From Microlunatus panaciterrae (GTDB taxonomy: Bacteria; Actinomycetota; Actinomycetes; Propionibacteriales; Propionibacteriaceae), in assembly GCF_016907535.1 (NCBI RefSeq), contig NZ_JAFBCF010000001.1, positions 1,550,001-1,614,000 of the forward strand: DNA of 64,000 nucleotides, written 5' to 3'. The position numbers and the translations under genes are program-made. Shown here one piece after another: positions 16,532 to 25,821 of this stretch (its first letter is position 1; every line of letters begins with the position of its first letter). The notes under the pieces are model-generated. The model was not told the DNA's origin and ran no database searches. It saw only the letters and a program-made list of their open reading frames with translations.

Positions 16532-17920
16532 CTATTTCCTGCCCAGCGCGCGGTAGGTCCAGCCCGCCGCACGCCAGAGTGCCGGGTCCAGGGCGTTGCG
16601 ACCGTCGAGCATTCTCGGCACTTTCACGCATTGCCTCAGGGCGGCCGGGTCGAGGCGGACGTATTGTTTCCACTCCGTCAGCAGAAGCACCAGCTCAGCG
16701 CCTGCGGCCGCCTCCTCGACAGTGCTCACGAAGGTGAGGTCCGGCCACTTTGCTGAGGCGTTGTCGATCGCCTGCGGATCCGTGACGACGACGTCAGCAC
16801 CCTGCAGCGACATCTGTGCCGCAACGCTCAGGGCCGGCGAGTCACGGACGTCATCGCTCTCGGGTTTGAAGGCTGCGCCCAACACGGCTATCCGACGCCC
16901 GACGATGGATCCGTCACACACCTCACGAGCCAGGTCGACCATCCGCACCCGGCGACGCATGTTGATTGAGTCCACCTCCCGGAGGAAGGTGAGGGCCTGG
17001 TCGACACCCAGCTCGCCGGCTCTGGCCATGAAGGCACGGATGTCCTTGGGCAGGCAGCCACCGCCGAAACCGAGTCCGGCATTGAGGAACTGCCGACCGA
17101 TGCGGACATCGTGGCCGATCGCGTCGGCCAGCTGCGTGACGTCGCCACCCGTTGCCTCACAGAGCTCGGCCATGGCATTGATGAAGGAGATCTTCGTTGC
17201 CAGGAAGGAATTCGCTGCCACCTTGACCAGCTGCGCGGTGGTGTAGTCCGTGATCACCTGCGGAGTGCCTTCGGCCAGGGTCTTGGCGTACACCTTGTTG
17301 AGAGTGGCCACAGCCTGTGCACCAGCCTCATCCTCAGGCACCCCGTACACCAGCCGGTCCGGGTGAAGTGTGTCGTGAACCGCATGCCCCTCCCGCAGGA
17401 ACTCGGGGTTCCAGACCAGGGTGGCGGCAGGCTCCGTGGCGGTGATCTGAGCCGCCAGCCGCTCAGCGGTTCCAACAGGAACCGTGGACTTGCCGACGAC
17501 CAGATCTCCCGGCTTCAGATAGGGCAGCAACGTGGCCACCGCAGCATCAACATGGCGAAGGTCGGCCGAGTTTTCTCCCCGCTTCTGCGGCGTTCCGACG
17601 CAGATGAAATGAACGGTTGCCCGCGCAACGGACGACGGTGCGCTCGAGAACGTCAGCTTCCCCGTGCTCATGGCATCGGCAAGGAAGTCAGGTAGCTGTG
17701 GTTCGAAGAAGGGCGCCTCCGCACGCGACAGCCTCTCGATCTTGGCAGCGTCGACATCAAACCCGACCACCTCGTGTCCGAGGGTGGCCATGCATGCCGC
17801 GTGCACAGCCCCGAGGTAGCCGCAGCCGATCACCGAGATGCGGCAGGCCGGATGGTCTCGGCCCGTCATGTCCAGCTGCTTCGGCCTCGTGCGATCGCGC
17901 TGCGGCCTCTTCGGCGTCAC
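16532..17920 (-). CDS. ugd: UDP-glucose/GDP-mannose dehydrogenase family; probable UDP-glucose 6-dehydrogenase
   Basis: 462 residues. The NAD-binding glycine loop is GCGYLGAVHAACMATLG near residue 31; HFICVGTPQ and VVGKSTVPVGTAE are Rossmann elements; NPEFLREGHAVHDTLHPDRL and the catalytic cysteine in GFGGGCLPKDIRAFM near 280 are those of UDP-glucose 6-dehydrogenase. It oxidises UDP-glucose to UDP-glucuronate with two NAD+. The GTG start at 17920 overlaps the stop of the GT4 upstream (GTGA); ATG at 17869 would also give a complete enzyme. Its presence makes a uronic acid in the polymer likely. A second dehydrogenase of the family, of the WecC type, is at 42365. Confidence 0.9.
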   Translation of the reverse strand: MTPKRPQRDRTRPKQLDMTGRDHPACRISVIGCGYLGAVHAACMATLGHEVVGFDVDAAKIERLSRAEAPFFEPQLPDFLADAMSTGKLTFSSAPSSVARATVHFICVGTPQKRGENSADLRHVDAAVATLLPYLKPGDLVVGKSTVPVGTAERLAAQITATEPAATLVWNPEFLREGHAVHDTLHPDRLVYGVPEDEAGAQAVATLNKVYAKTLAEGTPQVITDYTTAQLVKVAANSFLATKISFINAMAELCEATGGDVTQLADAIGHDVRIGRQFLNAGLGFGGGCLPKDIRAFMARAGELGVDQALTFLREVDSINMRRRVRMVDLAREVCDGSIVGRRIAVLGAAFKPESDDVRDSPALSVAAQMSLQGADVVVTDPQAIDNASAKWPDLTFVSTVEEAAAGAELVLLLTEWKQYVRLDPAALRQCVKVPRMLDGRNALDPALWRAAGWTYRALGRK

Positions 17921-19308
17921 CGAGGGCTCCGCTCAAGGATGAATCGTCTGAGTTCTGCGCTGTCGGCGAGATCGACATAGCGGTTCTCGATGCTGTTCGA
18001 TGCGGCCTGGGGCGACCTCTCGGGCTCATCGGTCTCCGCTGCCTGAGGGACGCGCCCCGACAGGGCGTCATAGACGTTGAGGTACTTCTCCGACTGCGGC
18101 CGCCAGTCGAGCTCACGGGAGACGCGCTCTCGCGCCCGCAGCCCCATCTCGAGACGCAGGTCGGGGTCGTCGAGGAGAAGCTCGACGGCGTCGGCGAAGG
18201 CGTTCACATTTCCGGACTCGACATAAAGGACAGCATCGCCACCTGACACCCGTGTCTCCACCAGGTCGAAGGAGACCGAGGGAAGTGCATAGGCCATGTA
18301 TTCCATCGTCTTGTTCATGGTGGAGACGTCATTCAGCGGCGTCTTGAGATCAGGGCACAGGCCGACGTCCGCTGCACTCAGATGCTCGGCGATCATCTTC
18401 TTGTCCGCTCTACCGGTGAAGACCGTGTGCGACTCCAGGTCCAGGGCGATCGCCTTCTGTCGCAACTCCTCGAAGCAGTCCCCGAAACCGAGCAACGTGG
18501 CATGGACGTCTGTCCGCCCACGCCGATGGACGAGCTCGTGCATCACGTCGAGGACGATGTCGACGCCGTCCTGCGGACCCATGATCCCGAGGTAGACCAG
18601 GGAGAACTGACGGGGACCGGCGGGTTTGGCCTGCGGATATATGGGCCGCATCTCCTGGGTGTCAGGACCACTCCTGACGACCGTAACCTCCTCGGCACGA
18701 CGCCTGCCCCTGCTGAGAGCGATGGCCTTGTACGACTCGTTCGTGGAGATGATCCTGTCAGCCGTCCGATAGGTCATCCGCTCGAGCCACAGCAGCCCGT
18801 GATACTCGATCTTTTCCCTCATGCCCTTCGGGGCACCGAACCGCGAGAGGAAGAGCTCGGGGTTGAGGTCGTGTTGGTCAAACACGAACTTGACGCCTCG
18901 ACCGCGCCAGAGCCTGGCCAGCAACCAGAAGGTGTCCGGTGGGTTACACGCCTGCATGATGTCGATCGGGCGGCGTTGCCACACCTGCGTCGAGAGCCAC
19001 GCCGTGCACAACCAGCTGTAGACGAACTCGACGACGAAGCCGATCAGACCGTGGGCCTCGGGTGCAGGACGGTATTTGTAGATGTGCACACCATCGATCT
19101 GCTGCCGATCAGGGTCGCCTGGCCCCTTGGGACAGATCACGCTCACGTCATACCCCCGAGCGATCAGGGCATGGCACTCCAGCCACACCCGTCGGTCGAG
19201 TGGGACCGGCAGGTTCTGCACGATGATCAGGACATGGGCGCCCAGAGCACGCCTGCCGTCGGGCGCAACGTCGGATGGACGCTGCGGAGCAAAGCCACGT
19301 TCAGTCAT
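17917..19308 (-). CDS. Glycosyltransferase family 4 (WcaI/WbuB-like)
   Basis: 463 residues. The GT-B fold starts at residue 25 (AHVLIIVQNLPVPLDRRVW) with ECHALIARGYDVSVICPKG; FVFDQHDLNPELFLSRFG near 160 is typical for transferases that use large membrane-bound acceptors. The donor part has FSLVYLGIMGPQDGVDIVLD near 240 and PLNDVSTMNKTMEYMAYALP near 340, where the nucleotide-sugar site has an M-N-K-T-M-E-Y pattern. The C-terminal 35 residues are polar and probably disordered. Starts with ATG at 19308, 196 bases after the acetyltransferase gene, and is coupled to ugd. Confidence 0.85.
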   Translation of the reverse strand: MTERGFAPQRPSDVAPDGRRALGAHVLIIVQNLPVPLDRRVWLECHALIARGYDVSVICPKGPGDPDRQQIDGVHIYKYRPAPEAHGLIGFVVEFVYSWLCTAWLSTQVWQRRPIDIMQACNPPDTFWLLARLWRGRGVKFVFDQHDLNPELFLSRFGAPKGMREKIEYHGLLWLERMTYRTADRIISTNESYKAIALSRGRRRAEEVTVVRSGPDTQEMRPIYPQAKPAGPRQFSLVYLGIMGPQDGVDIVLDVMHELVHRRGRTDVHATLLGFGDCFEELRQKAIALDLESHTVFTGRADKKMIAEHLSAADVGLCPDLKTPLNDVSTMNKTMEYMAYALPSVSFDLVETRVSGGDAVLYVESGNVNAFADAVELLLDDPDLRLEMGLRARERVSRELDWRPQSEKYLNVYDALSGRVPQAAETDEPERSPQAASNSIENRYVDLADSAELRRFILERSPR

Positions 19309-19504
19309 GCCGCCCCCACGAGATGGTCCCCCATCCGAGCCGCACTTTGCGGGACGACGATGTCCCCATCGCTCCCGTCCGGACAGAAGACGTAGTCCTC
19401 ATCACCCTCGAACCCCCCTTTGGTCTCAGAGTCTCAGTCCCGGTCAGCGCCGGGTCGAGGCTCTGTACAGCTGTGGTCGCGTCGCCATTCGATAGTGAGT
19501 TCGC

Positions 19505-20098
19505 TCAGTCGCTCCCCCGGCTCTCACTCGACACGAGCTCCCTCAACACCGTTTGGCACTGGGCGTACTCCCGACCGCAGACGCAGTGCAGGTCCGGGTC
19601 GAGCCGCTCGCCGCACTCACAGACCCAACCGATCTGTCGAGCCGGGTTGCCGACCATGAAGGCATGCGCCGGGACGTCCGTGATCACCACTGCGCCGGCA
19701 CCGATGAAGGCGTGTTCGCCGATGGTGGTCCCACAGACCACGACGACGCCGGCCCCGAGAGTTGCGCCTCTCCTGACCTCGGTGCGCGACAGCGCGTCGC
19801 CGCTACGTTTGATGTGGGCACGTGGCCGTAGATCATTCGTGAAGATGACGCCTGGGCCGAGGAAGACGTCCTCGGCGATGGTCACCCCATCGAAGATCAT
19901 CACCTGGTTCTTGATCGTCACCCGGTCGCCGACGACCACTCCGCCTTCGATGAAGGCGCTGTCGCAGACGTTGCAGTCCCGGCCGACCCGCGCTCCCGAC
20001 AGGATGTGGGCGAACGCCCAAACCCGCGTGCCAGCCCCGACGTCCGTGCTTTCGCACAGCCCGCTCGGGTGCACAGAGACACCGTCCAGTCCCACCAT
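19505..20098 (-). CDS. Left-handed beta-helix N-acetyltransferase, WbpD-like, with C-terminal Cys-rich tail
   Basis: 197 residues from ATG at 20098, which has a GGGGGG ribosome site; the frame extends upstream but that part is not conserved. Hexapeptide turns run through the protein (VHPSGLCESTDVGAGTRVWA, ARVGRDCNVCDSAFIEGGVV, GATLGAGVVVVCGTTIGEHA, FIGAGAVVITDVPAHAFMVG). FTNDLRPRAHI and NPARQIGWVCECGERLD are close to WbpD/WlbB, which acetylate the 3-amino group of UDP-2-acetamido-3-amino-glucuronate, and to the FdtC/QdtC type. The end carries C-E-C-G and C-V-C-G, a possible zinc ribbon. It fits the WbpE-like aminotransferase at 12273 in the same operon. Confidence 0.85.
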   Translation of the reverse strand: MVGLDGVSVHPSGLCESTDVGAGTRVWAFAHILSGARVGRDCNVCDSAFIEGGVVVGDRVTIKNQVMIFDGVTIAEDVFLGPGVIFTNDLRPRAHIKRSGDALSRTEVRRGATLGAGVVVVCGTTIGEHAFIGAGAVVITDVPAHAFMVGNPARQIGWVCECGERLDPDLHCVCGREYAQCQTVLRELVSSESRGSD

Positions 20099-20447
20099 GG
20101 TCGCCCCCCGACAACACTTGGGATCTTCATATCCGCAAACGCTCGACCAGTCGCACTGCGTGTCGCACAACTGCCTGTCGAGCGTTATCTTCCCACGCCT
20201 GACCCGCACTGGAAAGAGTGTTTGGCAACAGTACGCACAAAAGTGTCATTCGGACATCCCGGCGTTCGCCGGCCGGCGGGGAGCAGCCTCCGACACACGA
20301 CGTCACGATTTGATCTCGGCGCCCAGGCCCAGATAACAGAAGCGCTACGCTGTGCGTGCTTGGTAGAGACGTCATCAGACGGTCTCGCCGGCGGGGGAAG
20401 CAGGCCCGTCCTAGACGGGATTCGGGGGATTTCGGGGGAAATCACAG
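20099..20447. promoter_or_regulatory. Divergent promoter region between acetyltransferase and phosphoglycosyltransferase genes
   Basis: 349 bases without a supported gene. It separates the minus operon (first gene starts at 20098) from the plus gene at 20448. A TACGCT hexamer at 20345-20350 is a plausible plus-strand -10, without a convincing -35. Two direct copies of GGGGGATTT/GGGGGAAAT lie just before the plus-strand start, the second acting as ribosome site. Promoter calls are by eye and tentative. Confidence 0.35.
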
Positions 20448-22091
20448 ATGGCACGTCCTTTGGGCACCTCTTTTTCGGGTGCTGGAGCGAAGCATGTCAA
20501 CCGCACCGGGCAGCCGGCTCATGATCAGCTGCACCGGGGTCTGGTCCGAGGAGACACCGGGCCCAGCCGGGTCCGGACCGGCAGCGAACCGACGACGCGA
20601 CCCTCACCGCGGTCGGACCCCCGCCCGGAGCGCCCAATCGAGCGTCGACCGTCCACCGAGGGCCAGCTCGCCGGGACGGCGCGTACGCGGTTCAGTGACT
20701 GGAGCAGGCGCTACGTCCAGGCCCTGACCGGTCTCGATGCCGTCGTCGGCCTGGCCGCGGTTCTCCTCGCGCTCTCCGGCCTCCTCTGGGACATCGACCT
20801 CGCGCCGACCGCCGCGATCATCGCCAGCGCCGCTGCCGGGGCCGTGCTCTGGCCCCTGCTCATCGCCGCCTCCCGTGGGTACGAGCGGAGGTCGGTGGGG
20901 GTCGGCAGCGACGAGATGCGCGCCGTGCTCCGGGCCGGCGTGTGCGTCGTCGTCGGTGGCGCGTTCATCGCCGGCATCGCGGAGAACATGGTCCTGCTGA
21001 CGTTGGTCGTCACCTCCGTACCGCTGGCCACCGTGGGTAGCGTCGCGATGCGTTACGCCGCCCGCAAGTATCTGCATCGCCGCCAGCGTCAGGGCGAGAG
21101 CGTACGCAACGTGATCATCGTCGGCACACCGTTCGCCGCCGCCCACCTGGCCGCGCTGGTCGAGCGCGAGCCGCAGTGTGGCATGACGGTCGCCGGCGTC
21201 TGCGTGCCGGCGGCCGACATCGCCCGGGCCCGCGAGCTCGGCCTGAACGTGCTCGGTGACCTCGACCATGTGACCGCGGTCGTCTCCGAGTTCGGCTGCG
21301 ACGGCGTCGCCGTCACGACAGGTGACGCCACCCGCAACAGCTTCCTGCGCCAGCTCGCCTGGTCACTGGAGGGGATGGACGTCGAGTTGCTGGTGCATCC
21401 CGGGCTCGTCGAGGTGGCCGGACCGCGCATGCATATCCGTCCCTATGTCGGTCTGCCGTTGCTGCACATCGAGCAGCCGCACTTCACCGGCTGGCGCCGG
21501 ATCGTCAAGCGTGGCACCGATCTGGTGCTGACCGGCGTCGGCCTGGTGCTCATCTCCCCCGTCCTGCTGGCGATCGCGCTGGCGATCAAGTGCCAGGATC
21601 GTGGCCCCGTGTTGTTCCGCCAGACCCGGGTGGGCATCGACGGGCAGCCGTTCACCATGTACAAGTTCCGGTCGATGGTGCTCAACGCCGAGGAGCGACT
21701 GGCCGAGCTCAAGGCGCTCAACGAGGGCGCCGGGCCGCTGTTCAAGATGACAGAGGACCCCCGGATCACCCGGGTCGGTCGGTTCCTGCGCAAATACTCC
21801 CTCGACGAGCTGCCCCAGCTGCTGAACGTGCTCAACGGCACCATGTCGCTAGTCGGGCCCCGGCCGCCGCTCCAGTCCGAGGTGGACGAGTACGCCGACG
21901 AGGCGCACCGCCGGCTGCTGGTCCAGCCCGGTCTGACCGGCTTGTGGCAGGTCAGCGGACGCTCCCTGCTGAGCTGGGAGGAGACGGTCCGTCTCGATCT
22001 CCGCTATGTGGAGAACTGGACCCTCACCTTCGATTTGTTGATCTTGTGGAAGACGGTCTTCGCTGTGCTGGCACAGCGCGGAGCCTACTGA
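20448..22091 (+). CDS. Polyprenyl glycosylphosphotransferase, WbaP/WcaJ type (initiating enzyme)
   Basis: 547 residues. A polar N-terminus of about 85 residues is followed by four hydrophobic helices (about 95-210), a CoA-binding-like Rossmann domain (VRNVIIVGTPFAAAHLAALV near 225) and the catalytic PGT domain from residue 345: [76 protein letters not shown], with the D-E pair of the active site in LDEL. It transfers a sugar-1-phosphate to undecaprenyl phosphate, starting repeat-unit synthesis. ATG at 20448 has a GGGGGAAAT ribosome site. A tyrosine phosphatase follows 57 bases later. A second, smaller initiating enzyme is at 56571. Confidence 0.92.
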   Translation: MARPLGTSFSGAGAKHVNRTGQPAHDQLHRGLVRGDTGPSRVRTGSEPTTRPSPRSDPRPERPIERRPSTEGQLAGTARTRFSDWSRRYVQALTGLDAVVGLAAVLLALSGLLWDIDLAPTAAIIASAAAGAVLWPLLIAASRGYERRSVGVGSDEMRAVLRAGVCVVVGGAFIAGIAENMVLLTLVVTSVPLATVGSVAMRYAARKYLHRRQRQGESVRNVIIVGTPFAAAHLAALVEREPQCGMTVAGVCVPAADIARARELGLNVLGDLDHVTAVVSEFGCDGVAVTTGDATRNSFLRQLAWSLEGMDVELLVHPGLVEVAGPRMHIRPYVGLPLLHIEQPHFTGWRRIVKRGTDLVLTGVGLVLISPVLLAIALAIKCQDRGPVLFRQTRVGIDGQPFTMYKFRSMVLNAEERLAELKALNEGAGPLFKMTEDPRITRVGRFLRKYSLDELPQLLNVLNGTMSLVGPRPPLQSEVDEYADEAHRRLLVQPGLTGLWQVSGRSLLSWEETVRLDLRYVENWTLTFDLLILWKTVFAVLAQRGAY

Positions 22092-22148
22092 GAGCTCAGT
22101 TTCCACACCTCTTCCCCACCTGTGTGACATCTGGAAAGTGAGACCACG

Positions 22149-22760
22149 TTGGCTGCCATCATGTTCGTCTGCGAAGGGAACATCTGCCGATCCCCGCTGG
22201 CTGAGCGGGTTCTGTCGAAGGCATTGGAGGGAGTCGACCAGGGAATCGCCGTGACGAGCGCCGGCACCCGCGCCCGGGTCGGTGAGCCGATGGATGAGAT
22301 GACAGCAGAGATCGCCCGCGAGCTCGGTGTCGATCCCACAGGTCACCTGGCGCACCAGGTCACCAGCCAGGATCTGCGCGAGGCATCGCTGGTCCTGACC
22401 GCCAACCGAGACCAGCGCAGTGCCGTGGTCCGTCTCCATCCGCGTGCGGTGAAGTACGCGTTGACCATCCGACAGCTGGGCCGCATCCTCGAGGAGGGCG
22501 CGGATCGGGGTGAGCTTCCCACCGTCGACTCATTGCCACCGAACGAGCGGGTCGACGCCCTGCTGTCGTTCGTCATGCGTCGTCGAGGCCTCCGCTATCG
22601 GTTGGATCCTTCCGCCGACAACGTCATCGACCCGTACGGTCAGTCGGCTGAAGTTCATCAGTTGGCCGTGACGCAGATGCTTCCCGCGCTGAACCTGCTC
22701 TCCACTGCGCTGGGTGGCAGCCCGGTCGGCTGGCCGGCTGGACGACGCGCAAAGTTCTGA
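22149..22760 (+). CDS. Low-molecular-weight protein tyrosine phosphatase (Wzb/Ptp-like)
   Basis: 203 residues, somewhat longer than the usual 150-170. The P-loop CEGNICRS (C-x5-R-S) is at residues 8-15 and the general acid is in NVIDPYGQSAEVH near 160. The family reverses autophosphorylation of BY-kinases and so controls polymer length and export. Start: TTG at 22149; ATG at 22161 (MFVCEGN) would remove four residues only and leave the P-loop intact. Its nearest neighbour is the initiating transferase upstream; the BY-kinases it may act on are at 38268 and 54976, and a second phosphatase is at 52703. Confidence 0.88.
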   Translation: MAAIMFVCEGNICRSPLAERVLSKALEGVDQGIAVTSAGTRARVGEPMDEMTAEIARELGVDPTGHLAHQVTSQDLREASLVLTANRDQRSAVVRLHPRAVKYALTIRQLGRILEEGADRGELPTVDSLPPNERVDALLSFVMRRRGLRYRLDPSADNVIDPYGQSAEVHQLAVTQMLPALNLLSTALGGSPVGWPAGRRAKF

Positions 22761-22897
22761 TCGGGATTCGTGATATCCCCCACGTGGCCAAGGCGAGTGT
22801 GCCTATGCTGTGGGAAACCCCGGCCTCCAGCCGATCGGCTGCTCGACGGGGAATGTCCGGGCTGGCGCCCTGACCTCACTTTCCGGGGGGAGTCCAA

Positions 22898-25498
22898 GTG
22901 AGACGTACTCAGCCACCACGCCGCGCACCAGGTTGCGCCCCAAGCGTCCTCCATGTCCTGATCGCTAGACGACGCCGCCTGCTGGGCCAGGTCGTCTCGC
23001 TCGCGTTGCTGGCCTGTCTCGCCCTGATGGGCTCCCTGCCCGCCTCGGCAGACACGGCACCACTGAACCCCAACGACCCCAAGACCCCTCTCACCGTTGC
23101 CGGCGACGCCCTGCCGACGGCGCAACACAACGGCGTGGCCTGGTACCAGACGATCGTGGGCAACACGGTCTACGTCGTCGGCAAGTTCACCACCGCACGT
23201 CCGGCCGGTGCAGCGCCCAACACGAACACCGTTGTGCGCAACAACATCCTGGCCTACAGCCTGACCACGGGCGCGCTGATCACCACCTTCGCCCCCAGCC
23301 TCAACGGCCAGGCCCTGGCCATCACCGCCTCCCCCGACGGGACGCGGCTGTACGTGGGTGGCGACTTCACCAGCGTCAGCGGGGTCACCCGCAACCGGAT
23401 CGTCGCGCTGAACCCGTCCACGGGTGCCGTCATCTCCACCTTCGCCCCCAATGTGAGCGGTCAGGTGCGGGCGATCGTGGCGACCAACAGCACCGTCTAC
23501 TTCGGCGGCAACTTCAGCTCGGTCAACTCCCGCTCACGCGGCCGCCTCGCCGCCGTACAGGCCTCCAACGGCGCCCTGCTCTCCTGGGCCCCGGTGGCGG
23601 CCAATGGCAAGGTGAACGCACTGGCACTCTCACCGGACGCCACCCGCATCGTGGTCGGCGGCGCCTTCACCACACTCAACGGCTCCGACCGACCCGGCTA
23701 TGGGCTCGGCCAGGTGAGCGCCACCACAGGGGGACTGCTGCCCTTCGCCGCAAACAACGTGGTCCGGAACGCCGGCACCGAGTCGGCAATCCTGTCGCTG
23801 GCCTCGGACGGCACCAACGTCTACGGCACCGGTTACATCTACGGCACCGGCGGCAACCTCGAGGGTGCCTTCTCGGCCAACTGGTCCGACGGCGCCATCA
23901 AGTGGATCGAGGACTGCCATGGCGACAGCTACGGCGTCTGGCCGACCAACACCGCGGTCTATGTAGCGGGTCATCCGCACTACTGCCTCAACCTCGGGGG
24001 CTACGGCGAGATGCCGTCGGGCACTGCCCAGCGGGCCATTGCGTTCAGCAAGGCCGCCACCGGTGTGCTGACCAAGGACACTCGCGGCTATCCCAGCTTC
24101 ACCGGCCAACCGGCACCGTCGCTGCAGAACTGGTTCCCCCAGATGACCCAGGGCACCGCCAGTGGACAGGGCCAGGCCGCCTGGACCGTCACCGGCACCG
24201 GCAGCTATGTGGTGATGGCGGGCGAGTTCCCGTCGGTGAACAACGTCCCGCAACAGGGCATGGTGCGTTTCGCCGTGAAGGAGATCGCCCCCAACAAGTT
24301 CGGGCCTCGAGCCACCGGCACCAACTTCCAGCCCACCCTCTCCTCCCCGCAGCCGGGTCAGGTGCGGGTCAACTGGGTCAGCAACTTCGACTACGACAAC
24401 TCGATCCTGACCTATCGCGTTTACCGGGACGGTGGGTCAACGCCGATCTACACCGTCACCCAGGCCTCGACTTGGTGGCAGCGGCCGAGCCTCAGCTATC
24501 TGAACACCGGACTGGCCGGCGGCACGCACAGCTATCGGCTGACCGTCACCGACCCGTTCAACAACTCGGTGGCCGGCCCGACGGTCAGCATCACGATCCA
24601 GGGCGCCGCCGGCAACACGGCTCCGACGGCATCGTTCACCTCCAGCGTCAGCGGTCGGACCGTCAGCGTCAACGGCTCCGGGTCCTCCGACCCCGATGGC
24701 ACCATCGCGTCCTATGCCTGGACCTTCGGTGACGGCGCCACGGCCAGCGGGGCCACGGCCAACCACACCTATGCGGCCGACGGCACCTACACCGTGACGT
24801 TGAAGGTGACCGACAACGGCGGGGCGGTCAACTCCACCTCCAGGTCGGTCACCGTCGGGGGTACCCAGGGGGTGGTGGCCCAGGACGGCTTCGGTCGGAT
24901 CGTCACGGGCGGCTGGGGCACTGCGGATACGGGCGGTCCGTGGGCTCTGAACGGGTCGTCCGGGTACTTCGCGGTGAACAACGGGACTGGGCTGATCAAC
25001 CTGACCAAGGCAGGGATCGGCCCTAACGCCTTTCTGGGCGTCTCCGCCACCGCCCTCGACACCACGGTGACACTGTCGATGGACAAGGTCGGCAACGGCG
25101 GCGGAACCTACCTCAGTGTCACCGGGCGGAAGGTCGGCACTTCGGAGTATCTCGCCAAGGTGGGGATCTCCAGCGCGGGCGCCGTCACCCTGTCCGTGAC
25201 GCGGATGGTCAGCGGCACGGAGACGACTCTGAAGTCGGCCGCCACCGGCCTCACCTACAGCGCTGGCCAGCAGCTCCAGGTGCGCCTGCAGGTCACCGGC
25301 ACCTCGCCGACCACGATCGCAGCGAAGGTATGGCGAGTCGGCACCACCCAACCCTCCGGCTGGCTGGTATCGGCATCTGACGCCACGTCCGGCCTGCAGT
25401 CAGCCGGCGGGGTCGCCCTCCGGGCCTACCTGTCGGGCAGCGCCACCAACTTCCCAATCGTCGTTCGCTTCGACAACCTGAGCAGCCTGGCCGCTTGA
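22898..25498 (+). CDS. Secreted propeller-PKD protein with C-terminal beta-sandwich domain
   Basis: 866 residues. GTG start at 22898 has a GGGGGGAG ribosome site. A long signal peptide of about 50 residues ends in LMGSLPASADTA. Residues 60-440 hold repeats of the form V-Y-V-G-G-x-F-T/S-x-V-x-G (RLYVGGDFTSVSGVTRNRIV, VYFGGNFSSVNS), a beta-propeller-like array. Then a fibronectin-III-like part (about 470-560), one PKD domain (about 573-655, SGSSDPDGTIASYAWTFGDG), and a C-terminal 200-residue sandwich starting DGFGRIVTGGWGTADTGG. No LPxTG or membrane anchor follows. The same N- and C-terminal domains occur in the much larger product of 27554-32935. Probably a matrix or adhesion protein; no enzymatic motif seen. 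Confidence 0.85.
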   Translation: MRRTQPPRRAPGCAPSVLHVLIARRRRLLGQVVSLALLACLALMGSLPASADTAPLNPNDPKTPLTVAGDALPTAQHNGVAWYQTIVGNTVYVVGKFTTARPAGAAPNTNTVVRNNILAYSLTTGALITTFAPSLNGQALAITASPDGTRLYVGGDFTSVSGVTRNRIVALNPSTGAVISTFAPNVSGQVRAIVATNSTVYFGGNFSSVNSRSRGRLAAVQASNGALLSWAPVAANGKVNALALSPDATRIVVGGAFTTLNGSDRPGYGLGQVSATTGGLLPFAANNVVRNAGTESAILSLASDGTNVYGTGYIYGTGGNLEGAFSANWSDGAIKWIEDCHGDSYGVWPTNTAVYVAGHPHYCLNLGGYGEMPSGTAQRAIAFSKAATGVLTKDTRGYPSFTGQPAPSLQNWFPQMTQGTASGQGQAAWTVTGTGSYVVMAGEFPSVNNVPQQGMVRFAVKEIAPNKFGPRATGTNFQPTLSSPQPGQVRVNWVSNFDYDNSILTYRVYRDGGSTPIYTVTQASTWWQRPSLSYLNTGLAGGTHSYRLTVTDPFNNSVAGPTVSITIQGAAGNTAPTASFTSSVSGRTVSVNGSGSSDPDGTIASYAWTFGDGATASGATANHTYAADGTYTVTLKVTDNGGAVNSTSRSVTVGGTQGVVAQDGFGRIVTGGWGTADTGGPWALNGSSGYFAVNNGTGLINLTKAGIGPNAFLGVSATALDTTVTLSMDKVGNGGGTYLSVTGRKVGTSEYLAKVGISSAGAVTLSVTRMVSGTETTLKSAATGLTYSAGQQLQVRLQVTGTSPTTIAAKVWRVGTTQPSGWLVSASDATSGLQSAGGVALRAYLSGSATNFPIVVRFDNLSSLAA

Positions 25499-25821
25499 AC
25501 CGGCCCACGCGCGCTTCTGCCTCCAACGCGCCCTGAACCCTCCAACGCGCCCTGAACCCTCCAACGCGCCCTGAACCTGTCGAAGGGCGAACGAAGGAGG
25601 GACGCGCCGCCCGGACCATGCAAGGAATCGACCACTCATGGTGGATGCCACATCGCCATCCGGCTGAGCGTCCCTGCCTGAACCCGATGACTGGTCGAAT
25701 TCTTGCACGCCTCCCCCGCAAGGCCCGCTCTTCGACAGGCTCAGGGCACGTGGGAGGGGTTCAGGGTGCGCCCTTCGACAGGCTCAGGGCACGTCGACAG
25801 GCTCAGGGCACGTGGGGGGGT
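25499..25821. repeat. Intergenic REP-like repeat cluster between convergent genes
   Basis: 323 bases without a supported gene. Three perfect 19-base direct copies of CCAACGCGCCCTGAACCCT occupy 25523-25579. They run into GAACCTGTCGAAGGGCG, and inverted copies of TTCGACAGGCTCAGGGC lie near 25733, 25776 and 25796. The same core recurs in four other intergenic clusters of the window. Pairing of the two orientations can form long stem-loops, so the region probably ends transcription from both sides. Confidence 0.7.

Noticed and set aside
22780-22897. Possible riboswitch upstream of the propeller-PKD gene
   Set aside because: GC-rich with some pairing, but I could not match the conserved cores of c-di-AMP, c-di-GMP, cobalamin or SAM classes. 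Treated as an ordinary leader with a possible TATGCT -10 at 22805.
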